In this document: in pieces, positions 1 through 11,753 of the stretch | Layout: every line of letters begins with the position of its first letter | Numbering within the stretch: position 1 is the first letter of the stretch | DNA from: Cotesia glomerata | Taxonomy: Eukaryota > Arthropoda > Insecta > Hymenoptera > Braconidae | Assembly: GCF_020080835.1 (NCBI RefSeq) | Contig: NC_058166.1 | Coordinates: 4,216,001 to 4,280,000 of the forward strand | DNA length: 64,000 nt | Direction of reading: 5' to 3' | Translations under genes and position numbers: made by a program | Notes under the pieces: generated by a model | The model's input: only the letters and a program-made list of their open reading frames with translations | Database searches by the model: none | Told to the model about the DNA's origin: nothing

Positions 1-942
1 TTTGAGCTTCGAACATTTTTTACAAAACGATTGGCACCAAAAAGAAAACTATACGCTCTTTTGGCTTCACAAAACCAAAAGGGCGTATAACTTTTATCCG
101 CCCTTTTGGAATTAGGCACACGAAATATCAATCGTACTTTTCTCAGGGTTGTTTGAAAAAACTGAGAATCATTAATTGAAGATATAACAAGTATTTTTTA
201 TCAAAAATAACATAAACGAGTGGTATTCATTTTTTTATAAAAAATTTTTGAAGTTAAACTAGTGCGTGAGAAAGAAACCAATAGCCATAACATGTCTTTA
301 ATTATGCGCTTTTTAGTTTTAGAAATTTGATAATTTTATGACCGAATCTAAAAAAACCTATAAATTTTTTTCTGAGCAATTTACTAAAATACTCATCTAG
401 AGCCTAAAAATTGTGCACTCAAAAAGGCGTATTCTACGCTCTTTTAAAATTAAAATTAGAAATATTTTTAGAAAAATTACAAAATATCCGTGATCGTATT
501 AACCCAAGCGTCACACAAAAAACTGTTGACTTTTTGGTAAATTTTATCTAACAAGAAGTCAAAAATTAATAATTGTCAACTTAAATTCAACCAAATATTA
601 CCAAAAAAATTTTTGTGCCGCTTGGGAATGTTCTTTATTTCAAAATTCAATATTGAGAAATTGAGTAACCGCAAAACTAAACAATTGTATGATACTAAAG
701 TTAGCCGACGTTTTTAATTTTTTATTAAAAAAATTAAAACAAAAAAATATTTTTAAAAATTGCACTTAGAGTTTTTTAACTTCTTTTTTAACTTCCCGCT
801 AAGAAAATTGAAAATTTTCAAAAATCGGGAAGTTATTGGTTTTACCCCGTTTTTCGAAAATCGAGTTTTCATCAGATCTCGACATTTTGAGGTCCTAGGA
901 AGCTTTCCTGACTATTCCCGTGAGGGTGTCACTATGTCTGTA

Positions 943-981
<39 letters not shown>

Positions 982-1989
982 GTATGTAAACCTCTTATAA
1001 CTTTTGAACGGTTGAAACGATTTCATCGCGGTTGGTGCTATTCGAAAGGGTTTCGCCAAACTTAGATTTCCTGTTAATTTAAACCGATTCGGACCGATGG
1101 ATTTTGAGAAATTTGGAAAAATCTAAAAAAAATAGGAAAAAAAATTTTTTCTGAAGTGGTTTTTTTGGGATAACTTTTAAACAGCTCAACCGATCGATTT
1201 TAAAAACTCTCAACCTTAAAAAACCACGTCGATTGCCGCCAATCCGATCAAAATCGGTTGATTCGTTCGAGAGATATCGTGAACGAAAGAAAACAGAAAA
1301 AAGTGTTTTTTCAGAGTTACTCCGAAATTTCTAGTTTGACCAATTGAAACTTAGAAATTATTTATAAGGCTTAAAAAACTACGTAGAATGCCGCCAACCG
1401 CGTAAAAATCGGTTCATTCATTCAAAAGTTATTGCGGTATGAACATTCAAAAAATACTGTTCTATGAAACTTCTATCAGACTTTTGAGCTCAAAGAGCTC
1501 AAAAGCATAGAAAAGGTATCTTTTTGAGCTCGGAGAGCTTAAAACAACACACAGATTGTACTTTTGAGCTCGAAGAAAGCGGCCAGGTATTAACGGAATT
1601 AACGGGAAGTTGCAGGGATGGCCTTTAGGCTCAACCGTTTTCCTAATTTTTTATTTTTTTGTAATAAAAAAAAATTCTAAAAATTTTTAGTTGCCGGCTA
1701 ACTTAATTTTCATACAATTGTTTTCGTTTTACTTCTTTTTATAATAATTGAACTCTGTATACTAAACAATTTTTTGGATCTAACTTTTGTCTTGTAAAAC
1801 TATTTTTTAACATGTTGTATTAAAACTTAAATCTTTTGCGCCCTTTTAGTTTTAGGATGCTCGAATTTTTTTTTACAGATCTTTGTGTTTTGAACGATTT
1901 TAAAACAAATAGCAAAAAATAAATTTTTTCGTGCGCCCTTTTAGCATAAATCCCTACTAATCTATAGCAATACGCCTCTTACCTTTTCA
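1..1989. repeat. Degenerate word-repeat element, interrupted by element A1
   Basis: No gene is seen here. The word AAAAGGGCGTA or its complement recurs near 55-110, 425-445, 1837, 1933 and 1970 (for example GCGCCCTTTTAG). Its right edge (read on the minus strand, GGTAAGAGGCGTATTGC near 1967-1983) resembles the GGTAAA-ended elements described further on. A second word typical of the 9.1-13.3 kb region (ACTAAAGTTAGCCGACG) is at about 694-710 and its partner (GCCGGCTAACTT) at about 1694, on either side of A1, so A1 landed in older repeat DNA. The left end lies outside the window. Confidence 0.45.
789..1651 (+). repeat. Element A, copy 1
   Basis: A 0.86-kb repeat seen seven times in the window. 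It starts TAACTTCCCGCTAAG, which folds back on CGGGAAGTTA about 45 bases on. It has a (GT)n stretch near 950-978, then repeated modules of the type AACTTTTNAACGG and CGATCGATT, then GAGCTC-centred palindromes near 1480-1570. It ends GCGGGAAGTTGCAGGG plus a conserved tail. The end motif AACTTCCCGCTAA and its complement TTAGCGGGAAGTT form short terminal inverted repeats; in this copy the right one reads TTAACGGGAAGTT. No transposase is encoded, so it is non-autonomous and of unassigned superfamily. The short open frame across the left end (residues like FPLRKLKIFKNREV) dissolves into Cys-Val from the GT repeat and is probably not a gene. Confidence 0.8.
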
Positions 1990-2056
1990 TAAATTTTTTT
2001 ATTTAACAAATAAAGTGATAAAATGGTCACGCCCAGTGATAGCAAAAATTACTCAC

Positions 2057-2381
2057 CATAATTGACATATTTTTCAACTTTATCCGTCCCGTTTAAGTCT
2101 TTCATCACCAAGATATCAAAATCATTTTTTTTATCTACACTGGCGGAATTTATTTCTGTTTTTGCATCATCTTCAATTTCTGGTTCAAGATCTAATAACT
2201 CTGATCTTGCTTCAGCATTTTTATTCTCATTCAATTTTTCATAAGGAAATAAATCGACATTACCAATCCAATCAGAATTAACTTCCAATGATCTTAAATC
2301 GCTTTCATTGGCAGTGTTTACATATTTTAAATTGAAACTTGTATTTAATACTATTACTAACAATATTATTTTTTTCTGCAT
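2057..2381 (-). CDS. First exon of an acidic secreted protein, function unknown
   Basis: ATG is at 2381 on the minus strand. The first 23 residues (starting MQKKIILLVIVLNTSFNL) form a basic start plus hydrophobic core typical of a signal peptide. The next about 85 residues are acidic and Asn/Ser/Asp-rich with no cysteines and no domain I recognise. The reading frame runs into TATG then GTGAGT, a strong splice donor at 2056, leaving a phase-1 exon. The next exon would be at lower coordinates; none is convincing in 1-2000, so the gene probably continues outside the window. Unlike the four plus-strand secreted genes, the mature part begins in the same exon as the signal peptide. Confidence 0.55.
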
Positions 2382-2620
2382 TATTAATCACTATTTATAA
2401 TTTTATTTTAAAAATGGTCCGAGGCGAAGAATCGGTTATACTAAACTGAACCAACAGGTACACTCATGGATGATAACTAATGATATCACACTATCCTGTG
2501 ATAACGTACGCTTATCTTCATATCTTTACACTTTTTTTTTGTTTTATTTAATTGTGAGTTTAAGATGTGTAGTAGAGCCCTTTCGACCTACTTTTTAAGA
2601 CTCGCCTTTTGATATATACA

Positions 2621-3355
2621 CACGGAAAAAAGTAAACTGTAATAAATAATAGTTGATTTATAATAAGTAATGATCAGCTGGAAGAAATTACTATTTTAAA
2701 CAGTTAAATCGTGATTTTAACAATCACTTTATAATATTTACCATTTAAACGTTACAATTTACTCTTTACATGGAAGAAAATACTATTTCAAACAGTAATA
2801 TTTGCTATGTAAATGTCTAAAATGTTAAAGTATAATAATTAACAATTCAGACTTTGATATTTATCATTTCGTACCTAAAAAATGATCGCATATGTAAAAA
2901 ATATAAACTACAGTTACTAAATTTCTATAAAAGCAACGTCAATATTTACAAAGTAAACTGGTAAATTTTAAACGCAACGCTAAAAACCAAACTATAATTA
3001 TTGATTTGCTTGGACTGGTAAAATATATATTTTAAGAGTAGAATTTTTACTGTTTCAAATGTTAAATTCTCCGAGTGTGAGACCTTCTCTTTCTCCTCAT
3101 AGTATAGACTACATATTGAAACGGCAATTTTTACTGTTTGAAACTGTAATTTTTTAAGATGAGAGAGTCGTTATTTACTATAGTGACAGCTACTAATCAC
3201 ATTTTCGATATTAAATTATAAATTGTGGCTTGCACACTTTCTACATTAAGTTTTGTAATATTTACATTTGTGCCACTCCAATGTCCGCTGTACTGTTTGA
3301 AACTATAAAAATTAACCGGAATTCGAGTGAATTTTACCGTTTACTTTTTTCCGTG
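2621..3355. repeat. Palindromic MITE, family C, copy 1
   Basis: Ends are CACGGAAAAAAGTAAACTGT and its inverse TTTACTTTTTTCCGTG. The interior is made of degenerate copies of ACTGTTTGAAAC and TTTCAAACAGTA in both orientations. It is 735 bp and non-coding. A second copy (52753-55117) has the same ends and the same unit length once its nested insert is removed. Terminal CACGG plus flanking TA in copy 2 points to a Tc1/mariner-type MITE, by analogy. Confidence 0.8.
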
Positions 3356-3701
3356 CAAATAATATATATTATGTTATTGTAGTTATTGTACAAGAAATAT
3401 AAATTAATAAAAAAAAAAAAAAAATAATTAATAAAAATTATTAAATAAACATTTGGCTAGTAATATTTATTATCTTTCTAAATAGAAAACACGATTGATT
3501 ATTTAAGTTTAATTATGGTAAAGATGAATTGTGAGGAAAAAATATTTTGATGAGACTAATTTGAATAGTATTTTTTTCACTATTACTGGATTATTCCAAG
3601 TTATTATTTTGCTTATAAATTTTTTTTTGGGAAGCTATGTGCAAAATAATTAACACCCACGTAACAGCAGTTTAATTGAATTTTTTTGGGTAGATTATAA
3701 C
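3356..3701. other. Probable CNOT7 3' untranslated region
   Basis: No other gene is seen. The stretch is AT-rich with a poly(A) run near 3410-3423. On the minus strand a candidate AATAAA lies near 3468-3473, some 230 bases past the CNOT7 stop, so the 3' UTR probably ends near here. Confidence 0.4.
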
Positions 3702-3830
3702 TTATGATGATGAAGAATTGTCGCCGTTACTCTCAAGATAACCACCAGTTCCATTGACTACAAATGACGTGCCCAGGCCGTATAGATGTCCACAGTATTT
3801 AGCATCGTCGATATTATCTTCAAAGAACAT
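3702..3830 (-). CDS. CNOT7: CNOT7 last coding exon
   Basis: Preceded by TTTTTTCAG. It encodes MFFEDNIDDAKYCGHLYGLG and a Ser-rich tail ending in four serines before the stop. 43 codons including the stop, phase 0. Confidence 0.95.
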   Translation of the reverse strand: MFFEDNIDDAKYCGHLYGLGTSFVVNGTGGYLESNGDNSSSS

Positions 3831-6800
3831 CTGAAAAAATTTATGGTGTTTAGGTATTAAGTAAATAAGATAAAAAATACTCGTTTTTTTTAGTAATTCT
3901 AAGACATTCATTAAGAAAAAAAAAATAGATAGGGTAAAGGCTCCAAATATTAAACATTTGAGATAAAATGAACATAGATACATTGTACGCGTATTAATTT
4001 TCTAGTCATGTAAAAACTGTTAATATATAAGCTTAGTACAGTGGCTAATGAGTTTTTTTTATTGATTTTTATTTGTTTATTTATTCAATTTTTTCAAATA
4101 GAGTTTTAAAACTAAAAATTTATAAAAACAAAAATTTAATGACTGGTAAAGTGCCTCATAAAAAAATCACTAAAAAAAAACACACTTGCACACAAATAAA
4201 ATTAATTTAATTACATTAGGGTAAAGGCTCCAAATATTGACCAGTTAAGATAAAATTAACATAAATACATTATTTGTAAATTTATTGAAAGAGTTTGTGA
4301 GCTGAGAGTATTTTCCTTTTTTTATAGTTTTAATTTACAAACTATAAAACTTTTGTTTATAAAATACATAATAATAAACATTAAATTGTAATAATTAACG
4401 TTACAGCCGATAACTCCGAATATTGACCATTACGCAGTTAATGTTGACCGCCTATGTTCCGAATACTGACCAGTAATATTATGCTTACTAGACTTATAAA
4501 TAACTTTTATTTTCAATCTATAATAGCAGCGACATTAGGTTATCTATTCACTGACATGTAAATAATTGTAGTATTGTTGTTATTTTGTATTCTGATACAA
4601 TATTATCTTCAGTACTCATATTTAAATCAATGCCCGAAGCCATACTAATATTAGGTACATTCAATAATTTACAACACCAATTGTTGACCAGAGTATTATT
4701 TCAATTATTAACATGATTTTTCAAACAAAAATTATTGATAATTAATCACACTAGTTAGAGCAGGTTGCCTATATGGAGTGGAGACATGGGGGTGTAAGAA
4801 AGTGAAAAATATAGAAATACTACAAAATAAACTGGACAGATCAGCGTTGGGAGTTGCAAGAAATACTCCTAAGTATATAATAAGAAGAGAAATAGGAGAG
4901 GAAGAGATTAGCTGGGTAGTTGTTGAAAGATTTTGGAGGTATATTATAGAAATAACAAAAATGGAAGAGAGAAGATGGCCGAAAATATGCCTGAGAGAAG
5001 AGATAAGAGGAATTATAAATAAATACCCGACAAAATAGGGTAAAAAAATGAAGTGTTTGGCAGAAGAAATGAAATGCGAAGGGGAAGAGGTAACAAAAAT
5101 GATATATGATAGAGCGGAGATAGAAGAAATAGAAGAAAAAATTAAGACTGGCCTAGAATACTATAGAACAAAACTAAGAGAAGCTGAGGCTGAAAAGATA
5201 AACAAATCAAATTATAATGAATTATATAAAGAAATTTTACGGAAACGCTAGAGCATGTATTAAGATGTGAAGTAATGAAGGATAATTTAAGTGGGGATGC
5301 AAAAAACGAGCTAGAGGGATGGCAAAAAGAAAATGAGGGTGGTAGCATCAGGGAAAAAACTGTGCGGGTGCTAAAAGGAAAAATAGATAAAAAACTTTGT
5401 AAAATTATAAAAGAGATGGAAAAGAAGCTAAAAGAGGGGGAAGAGACGAGTGGAAACGAGAAGTGTAAAGTGCTGCGTCTGTGATATAAAAAGAAAATAG
5501 AGCAATAAACTTAAATGTATGTAGAGTTAAAATAAAATATTAGTGTATTAGGAAATTAACAAAAAAAAAGCTGGACAGGCAAAAGAAATCTTTTAAAAAA
5601 TTGATTTGTTACCAAAGACTAATACCTAATATTTGTATAATAAAAAGAAGGAGAACTGTAATTTGTAAGGTGTAAGGAAAAAGTGTATAATGACGATTTT
5701 TACTTAAAAATAATTACTTAATATTTAATTTAATAATTAAATTTAAAAATATTCTGAATATCAAAACTTTACAAAACACATGAATGTGATACAAATAAAA
5801 TTCACATCTATCTATCTATTGACAATTAATCTTCGATAATTTTTTTGACAAATACTTTTTTATTAAATATGAAGAATTTAATTTTTTATAAATTGATCAC
5901 TAATGTGCTTACCAAACTCAGCGAGGTTCTAATGACTAATTTTTAAAACTTTTTGACATTTATACAGAAACTTTTTTTTTTTTTTATAACAACTGCAAAT
6001 ATTTGATTGCACAAATTTTTATTTAAACTATAATTAAAGATTGATAATTTCTAGGGCCAAAATGTTTGCTGGAATTTTAAAATAAATGGTTTGAATGTTT
6101 AATATTACAGCAAAAATATTGATTTTATACAAAAATTTATTAAATAAAAGTTGTTCAAAATTTAATTTTACATAAAAAATCTTTCTCATGATTTTTAAAA
6201 AAAATATTTTCGTTGTAATTCCAAAATTACGATTCATGAATAAAAGGTTCAAATTTTATGATAATTATAAATCTTACTTTTGAAATTACAGTGAAATTGT
6301 TGATCCTAAGAAAAAAACACAAATTTTTTTTTCAAGAATAATTAAAAATTGATAATTACGTACTGAATATAAAGTTAAATTACTAGATGTTTTAAAATCA
6401 AATTGTTATGCTGCCTGGTCAACATTTGGTTCCTTTACCTCAATAATCTTATGATATAATTCCAAATAATTCAACCACATGATATTTTAATAGAAAAAAA
6501 AAAAAAATTATTCTTATAATAATTCTTTAGGGTAATTTTTAAATAAATTTTTTTATAAAAATTTATTCTTTAGATTTTTCTGTTTGATATCAATCCACTT
6601 AAAAATTTCAAAAAATTTTAATTCTTTCTGAAATTTCAAATTGAATTTTATTCAAGAATATTTTTAATTTTTTTTTATTAATTAATAACTCAAAAATAGC
6701 GTAAAATATTTCCAATATTTTATTCACTCGCAAAAAAAAAAAATAGATAAAAAAGTTACCTCACGCATTTTGAAGAATACCATTCCAGTTAAAAGAGAAT

Positions 6801-9726
6801 CAGAACCTGCTTGATGTTGAGGACCAACTCGTTGTAATTCTAATTGCTCAGCAACTTCTTGCAATCCTCCTTTCAAGTTTTTACACGATTTCATGAGATA
6901 CTAAAATTAGTAATAAAATAATTACAAATAGAAATAGATAGTAAAAAATTAAAACAAAAAAAAAATGTAAATAATATTTACTTTAACATCATAAATTGTT
7001 GGAAAATATATCCTGAGTAGCTCAAAAAATTCACTCTCCTCTTGTGGTAAATTTTGGTCAGTAAGTAGTTTTAATAAATAGCCAAAATCGTAACCAGAAT
7101 GAAATGAGAGCCATTTAATGTCATCCATCAAGACAATCCCTGAAGTCATCAACAATTCTGCAAATTCCAATGGATCAATACCCTCTTCTTCATGCTTTTT
7201 AAACTGAATCCCACTGTTTTGTAACATGTCTATACTGTCTTGAGCGTACATATCTTCTCTGGCAATTTTTAATTTATTATTTAAAATAAATAGCTCATTA
7301 ATTATACAATATAAAGAAGACATTGAAGTTGACTGACATTAGAAATTTTTTTAGAATTTTTTAGCAATAAAATAATTATAAAAATAAATTTAATAAAAAA
7401 ATTCCACATGTGAAAATTAAAGAAAAAATTATTACTGATAATTTTTAGAATTTTTTTAATAAATAAATTATAAGAAAAATTTATTTAAAAAAATTATATC
7501 TTTAGAAGCTCTAAAAAATAATAAGTGAAATTTTTTAAAAATAATCTTCTAGGCTTAGTTTATTTTTAAAGAAAAATAAAGAAATTTTCGAGTTTTAAGG
7601 TAAAGTATCCAGTAGAACAGATTTCAAAGTAAAGCGTATTTGACCTTACATTTAATAGATAAAGATGTAATTATTAGTTCAAATTAGTGATTATCATGAA
7701 AATATAAAGAATTTTGAATTGATTAAAGCGCAAAATAACAAAGATAATTTAACATTTATATTTTGACAACGTTTTTAAGATAGACTATAAAAGGAGTAGT
7801 AGTTGAACAATCAATTCTGACAAGCCTTAGTAGTTGAACACTCCGGGAGCAGTAGTTGAACTAATAAAATATATGGCAATAGGCACAGCAAAATTTTCAA
7901 CGTTTATTGAAATATCAAAAGAATTATAACATATTATTGAATAATATTAAAAATAATAGTATGAATATTTAATATGTTCATTTAAAAATGAGAAATATTT
8001 CTATTTAGTTTTTTAATTACATTTTTTATGAACGACAAAGCAAATTTTCAATTATAAATCAAAAAACTCAATTCAAAACGTTCAATAATTTTTGTCTACG
8101 CTAATTTTTAGCTATAAAATTTATTTAATTTGCAGTAATTAATACAAATCACAATGCTGATCACTATTCTATAAACCTATTAGAGATTAGAGTGGTGTTA
8201 AAATTATACGGCCCCAGCTTGTTCAAGTTTTGGGTACCGCTTTGAAAATTTGGAGGTAAAGTTAGACGCCAAAATTTAATATAAAAATTATAGTTTAGAA
8301 AAGGCTATTTTATTTGGTAGTACAATTTTTTTACTTAAACTGATGATATACCGTTTTTTTTTACTGATTGTTCGGTATACGGTTTAGTATCTTTTTCATG
8401 AAAAAAATAGAATCTACCTGATAAAAAAAAAGTATTGAGACAAAGAAAAAAGTATTGGTTTTCTAGTCAATCCAATACTTTTCAATACTTTTTTTTATTC
8501 AGGGCTGTCGGCGATTCTCGACATGTCAACTTTTAAGTTAACAAAAATACAATTGTTTTGATTTATAATTGAAAAAACTTACAGAAATCAATTACTGTAT
8601 CATTGAATAATTATAACACGCGCATATTACTCATAATAAATATACGGATTTTGTATTACAACAATTCGAAGTCTGTTCAAGTACTGGTCCTATTTTTATA
8701 AGTGTTCAAGTACTGGGTACTTTATCTTAAGACAATTTTTTTATTGTAATTGAGGGCCAGTTTTGCAACCCGGGGTTTTCCTTGTACCCGAGTTTATAAC
8801 CATAGCAACAATACTATTCTAATGTTTATTTAATATCATTGTTTGATTTTGTATTCACTATACCTTATAATTTCATATAATAATGTATATCAGCTTTAAT
8901 CAACCATAACTTAAATGTAATTACTATTATTATTAAGCAACATATTAATTACTCTTAGAATTACTGTACAGTATCTTTTTGTTAATCTTATTATTGGTTG
9001 TGTAAGCTATTAGGTTATTAAATAAAGCAAAATAAAATAAATAAATAAAATACGTTGCTATCGTTACAAACTCTGGTTGAATAAAAACCTCGGGTTGAAA
9101 AACTGGATCTGAATTGTTATCAAAAATAAAAAAAATTAACAGTTGTCAGCTAACTTCAGTATCATAATATAAATAAATAAATATAAAACTTACTGCAGAT
9201 TAAATTTAAAATTAAATTGCCAAGTCGTGTAACCACCTCCCGGTGTGTTACCTGATTCGTTTAAAAATGTGAGTCCTAATTGAATAATCCGCAATAAATC
9301 AACATTGCAACGGAGTAATTGATACTGATAATCAGCACTTGTTCTGAATTCGCCTGTAAACAAAATAAAAGCATGTCATAAGTAAGTTTTATAATTACAG
9401 ACATAAATTAGATTTATATAAATAATATTACCTATCGGTCGTGCGACAACGCCTGGAAACTCAGTGTCCATTGCAACATACGGATATTGCTGAACGACCT
9501 GGCGAATTGTACGAAATTCTTCTTCAAGATTGTGTCCCCAGACATCACGGATTCCACACTCTTCATTTGTGGGCATCGTCCCTCCGCCCTTAACTACAGA
9601 ATTACCTCCTTTGTTAATTATATGAGAAGTTATTTATTTAAAAACTATTAAATAAATAATTTTTAATTAATAATTATAAAAAACTTACCACCTGAACTTT
9701 TTCTAACCATTTGAAATTATTTTTTG
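3702..9726 (-). CDS. CNOT7: CNOT7/CAF1 (POP2) deadenylase, whole gene
   Basis: Catalytic 3'-5' poly(A) exonuclease of the CCR4-NOT complex, which shortens mRNA tails in the cytoplasm. Coding exons read 9710-9689, 9593-9432, 9353-9194, 7258-6982, 6900-6760 and 3830-3702; all junctions are GT-AG and keep frame, giving 296 residues from the ATG at 9710, or 283 from the in-frame ATG at 9576 (human CNOT7 is about 285). All DEDD-family catalytic residues are visible: D and E in MDTEFPG (37 and 39 of the short form), D in HSGYDFGY (159), H and D in GPQHQAGSDS (223 and 228). The C-terminus FFEDNIDDAKYCGHLYGLG is also diagnostic. Introns are stuffed with repeat elements. It is head to head with KCTD9. 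Confidence 0.96.
3942..3998. repeat. Solo terminal fragment of the GGTAAA element X1
   Basis: GGTAAAGGCTCCAAATATT followed by about 35 more bases nearly matches the left end of the full element that begins at 4219, in the same orientation. It is probably a truncated relative or a duplication of the end. Confidence 0.55.
4219..6439. repeat. GGTAAA-ended non-autonomous element X1 in a CNOT7 intron
   Basis: The left end GGTAAAGGCTCCAAATATTG and the right end (read inverted, GGTAAAGGAACCAAATGTTG) form terminal inverted repeats. The word ATTGACCA or GTTGACC recurs just inside the left end (near 4237, 4424, 4440, 4464, 4685) and at the right end (near 6417). The middle holds a retrotransposon relic (4758-5820) and a monomer of the 184-bp repeat (about 6050-6310). 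It lies wholly inside the last intron of CNOT7. No transposase is seen. Confidence 0.65.
4758..5820 (+). pseudogene. 5'-truncated non-LTR retrotransposon relic, C-terminal part
   Basis: The frame from about 4758 reads GCLYGVETWGCKK, followed by LGVARNTPKYIIRREIGEEE. This resembles the region just after the reverse transcriptase domain of insect non-LTR elements that carry YGAEIWGWK-type motifs. A stop at about 5036 and a frame change near 5240 break it; after the frame change it reads ETLEHVLRCEV. It ends with AATAAAATTCACA and a short (TCTA)n tail at about 5807-5820, as expected of target-primed insertion. It is unrelated in sequence to the two jockey/CR1-like relics. Confidence 0.6.
6760..6900 (-). 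CDS. CNOT7: CNOT7 exon with catalytic His and Asp
   Basis: 47 codons, YLMKSCKNLKGG through FFKMRE, flanked by TTTTAG and GTAACT. It contains GPQHQAGSDS with the DEDDh histidine and the last catalytic aspartate. Confidence 0.96.
6982..7258 (-). CDS. CNOT7: CNOT7 exon, central nuclease domain
   Basis: 277 bases between TTGCCAG and GTAAAT. It completes the split Gln codon and reads EDMYAQDSIDMLQNSG to YFPTIYDVK, with the catalytic Asp in HSGYDFGYL. An open frame continues upstream into the intron, but homology marks the splice. Confidence 0.96.
7599..8726. repeat. GGTAAA-ended non-autonomous element X2 in a CNOT7 intron
   Basis: The left end GGTAAAGTATCCAGTAGAAC and the right end (inverted, GATAAAGTACCCAGTACTTG) form terminal inverted repeats. 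The word AGTAGTTGAAC or AGTACTTGAAC recurs near 7800, 7832, 7853, 8673 and 8703. It has the same layout as X1 and X3 but a different word. The interior is non-coding. Confidence 0.65.
8417..8503. repeat. 87-bp miniature palindrome nested in X2
   Basis: CCTGATAAAAAAAAAGTATT at the left inverts to AATACTTTTTTTTATTCAGG at the right. The loop again contains the word AAGTATTG and its complement. It is a very short MITE. Confidence 0.6.
9194..9353 (-). CDS. CNOT7: CNOT7 exon, nuclease domain
   Basis: 160 bases between TTTACAG and GTAAGT. It encodes GEFRTSADYQYQLLRCNVD through TTWQFNFKFNL and ends two bases into the Gln codon finished by the next exon. Confidence 0.96.
9432..9593 (-). CDS. CNOT7: CNOT7 exon with MDTEFPG catalytic motif
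   Basis: The acceptor is TCTGTAG at 9594 and the donor GTAATA after 9432. It contains the internal ATG at 9576 (MPTNEECGIRDVWGHNLEEE) and the catalytic MDTEFPG. The frame is open upstream of that ATG as far as the acceptor and joins in phase with the small exon at 9689-9710. Confidence 0.93.
   Translation of the reverse strand, partial: LRAEGRCPQMKSVESVMSGDTILKKNFVQFARSFSNIRMLQWTLSFQALSHDR
9689..9726 (-). CDS. CNOT7: CNOT7 short exon with probable true start
   Basis: The acceptor TTTTACAG precedes 9726 and the donor GTAAGT follows 9689. The exon holds 16 untranslated bases and then ATG at 9710, with 22 coding bases (MVRKSSG plus one base). Splicing to 9593 stays in frame and adds 13 residues (MVRKSSGVKGGGT) before the internal Met. 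The splice signals and frame fit; the choice between the two starts is inference. Confidence 0.6.
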
Positions 9727-10869
9727 CTGTAAAATTAAATGAATGTCTAATTATTTATTTAATAACAAATATTTTAGTGAAAATGACTGATATTAAAATT
9801 AGCTGTCACTTTAAAATTTTTTTAATTTTATTTAACAAATTAATTTGTTCCGAAAAATTGTTTTAAAAAAATTGTATTTTTTATTTATTAAAATTTTTAC
9901 TTGTCAATTTTTTTACTCATTTTTTTTGACTTAATTTATGTATTAAAAAAAATCTTAAAATTATCAAATATCTACTAAATTAATTTTAATGAAAATAACT
10001 AATATTTGCGCCAATTTTTTTATCCTTAAAATAATATATGAAAATTAATTTACCAGATATTTAATAATTTTTTTAACAAATAAATTATAGCAAAAAAAAT
10101 TGACATTTAGAAATTAAAAATTCAATTTTCTAAAAATAATTTTTTTGATAATACTAAAGTTAGCCGACGTTTTTAATTTTTTGTTTTTTTTTTTTTTAAT
10201 TATTAAATTCGAACTAAAAAATATTTTTTAAAAATTGCACGTATAGTTTTTTACAATTAAAATTTTTTTTTTATTTTTTTGTAATTTTTTCAATAAAAAA
10301 AATTTCTAAAAATTTTTAATGTTTTTTGGTTAAAAAAAAATTATAAAATTACAAGTGTCTGCTAACTTTAAAGTTATTAATTTAGCAGAAATTTGATAAT
10401 TTAAAAAATTTTTGTAACAAATAAATTATGACCCGAAGAAAATGATTAAAAAAATTGACATGTAAAAATAAAAAAAATAAAAAATGCAATTTTTTAAAAA
10501 TATTTTTTTTGTTAAATAAAATAAAAAACTTGTCAAGTGACGGCTAACTTTAATGTCATAAATAATACACAATAAACAAAATTGTTGACATGTATAGTAT
10601 TGTTAATATAAATAATAAATATTCGAAAAAAATGAATATTTGAGTTTCGGTACACTACAACACTACAACACAATTGTTTTCATAAATAACATTTGTTAAA
10701 CACCACTTGGAATAATTGAAAAAATAAGTTTTTGCAGTAAATAGAATTTTAAATATTATGACACGTAGTTCAATTTAACGAGTCTATTTATTTGTAAATA
10801 AATTAGATAAATATAATATATTTACCTTCATCGGAGGTTAGCAATTATTAACAACGATTTTTAACATCT

Positions 10870-11040
10870 ATGTACAAACATAATGATATAAAAATCTTCC
10901 TGGTAGAGGAAGGGGTGGGTGTGGAGTTAAACTTAGTTATCTTCTCACATGCTAGGTGGCAGCAAACACTAGTTTCGAAAGTTGATTGAGCGGCTGGAAA
11001 CCATCTTGAAAAAATGGCAGTTCATTCAAATATCTTGTTA
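10870..11040. promoter_or_regulatory. Candidate CNOT7 promoter and 5' non-coding exon
   Basis: This is a less AT-rich island inside the intergenic region. On the minus strand it contains GCCATTTTTTCAAGATGG and CAGCCGCTCAATC followed by a C-rich tract. The small coding exon of CNOT7 has an acceptor in front of it, so a non-coding first exon must exist upstream; this island is the best local candidate. No TATA box is obvious. Confidence 0.25.
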
Positions 11041-11753
11041 TAAAATGACACTTGAGTTGACAGGTATTAGAAATTTTATAAGAATTTTATAGCAATTAAA
11101 TTATTATGAAAAAAAATAATGACACTGTAGTTAGCAGACACTTGGTAATTTTTTTATTTTTCTTTAAAATAAACTAAGTCAAGAAAATTATTTTTTAAAA
11201 ATTGTATTTATAATTTTTTATGAAAATTAAATTAGCCGAAATTTAAAAAATTAAAAAAATTTTTTTTATTGAAAAAATGACTGCAAAAAAAAGAAAAAAG
11301 AATGTCATTTATTAAAAACTTGAAAAACTCAAAGTGCAATTTTTAAAAAATATTTTTTTGTTCTAATTTAATTATTTAAAAAAAATCAAAAGATTATAAA
11401 CGTCGGCTAACTTTAGTATCATAATTTTTTAGAGTTTCTATAGATAAAATTTTTATCAAAATTAATTTAGAAGATATTTAATAATTTCAATAGTTTTTTT
11501 AATAAATAAATTTTGACAAAAAAAAAAATAAGAAAAAAAATTGACATGTAGAAATTTTAAAAAATTAAAAATGCAATTTTTTAAAAATAACTTTTTGTAA
11601 CAAATTTGTTTGTTAAATAAAATTTAAAAATTGTCTGTCAAGTGATTGCTAACTTTAATGTCATAATTTTTCTTGCTATAAACGATTTTTTAAAAAAATT
11701 CTAAAAATTATCAGATGTTTCTTAATTTTAGTATCATAAAAATTAAATAAAAA

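Noticed and set aside
789..981. Conserved short frame at the left end of element A copies (FPLRKLKIFKNREV...)
   Set aside because: It recurs because the element recurs. It begins at different non-homologous start codons, has no stop conservation and dissolves into Cys-Val from the GT repeat.
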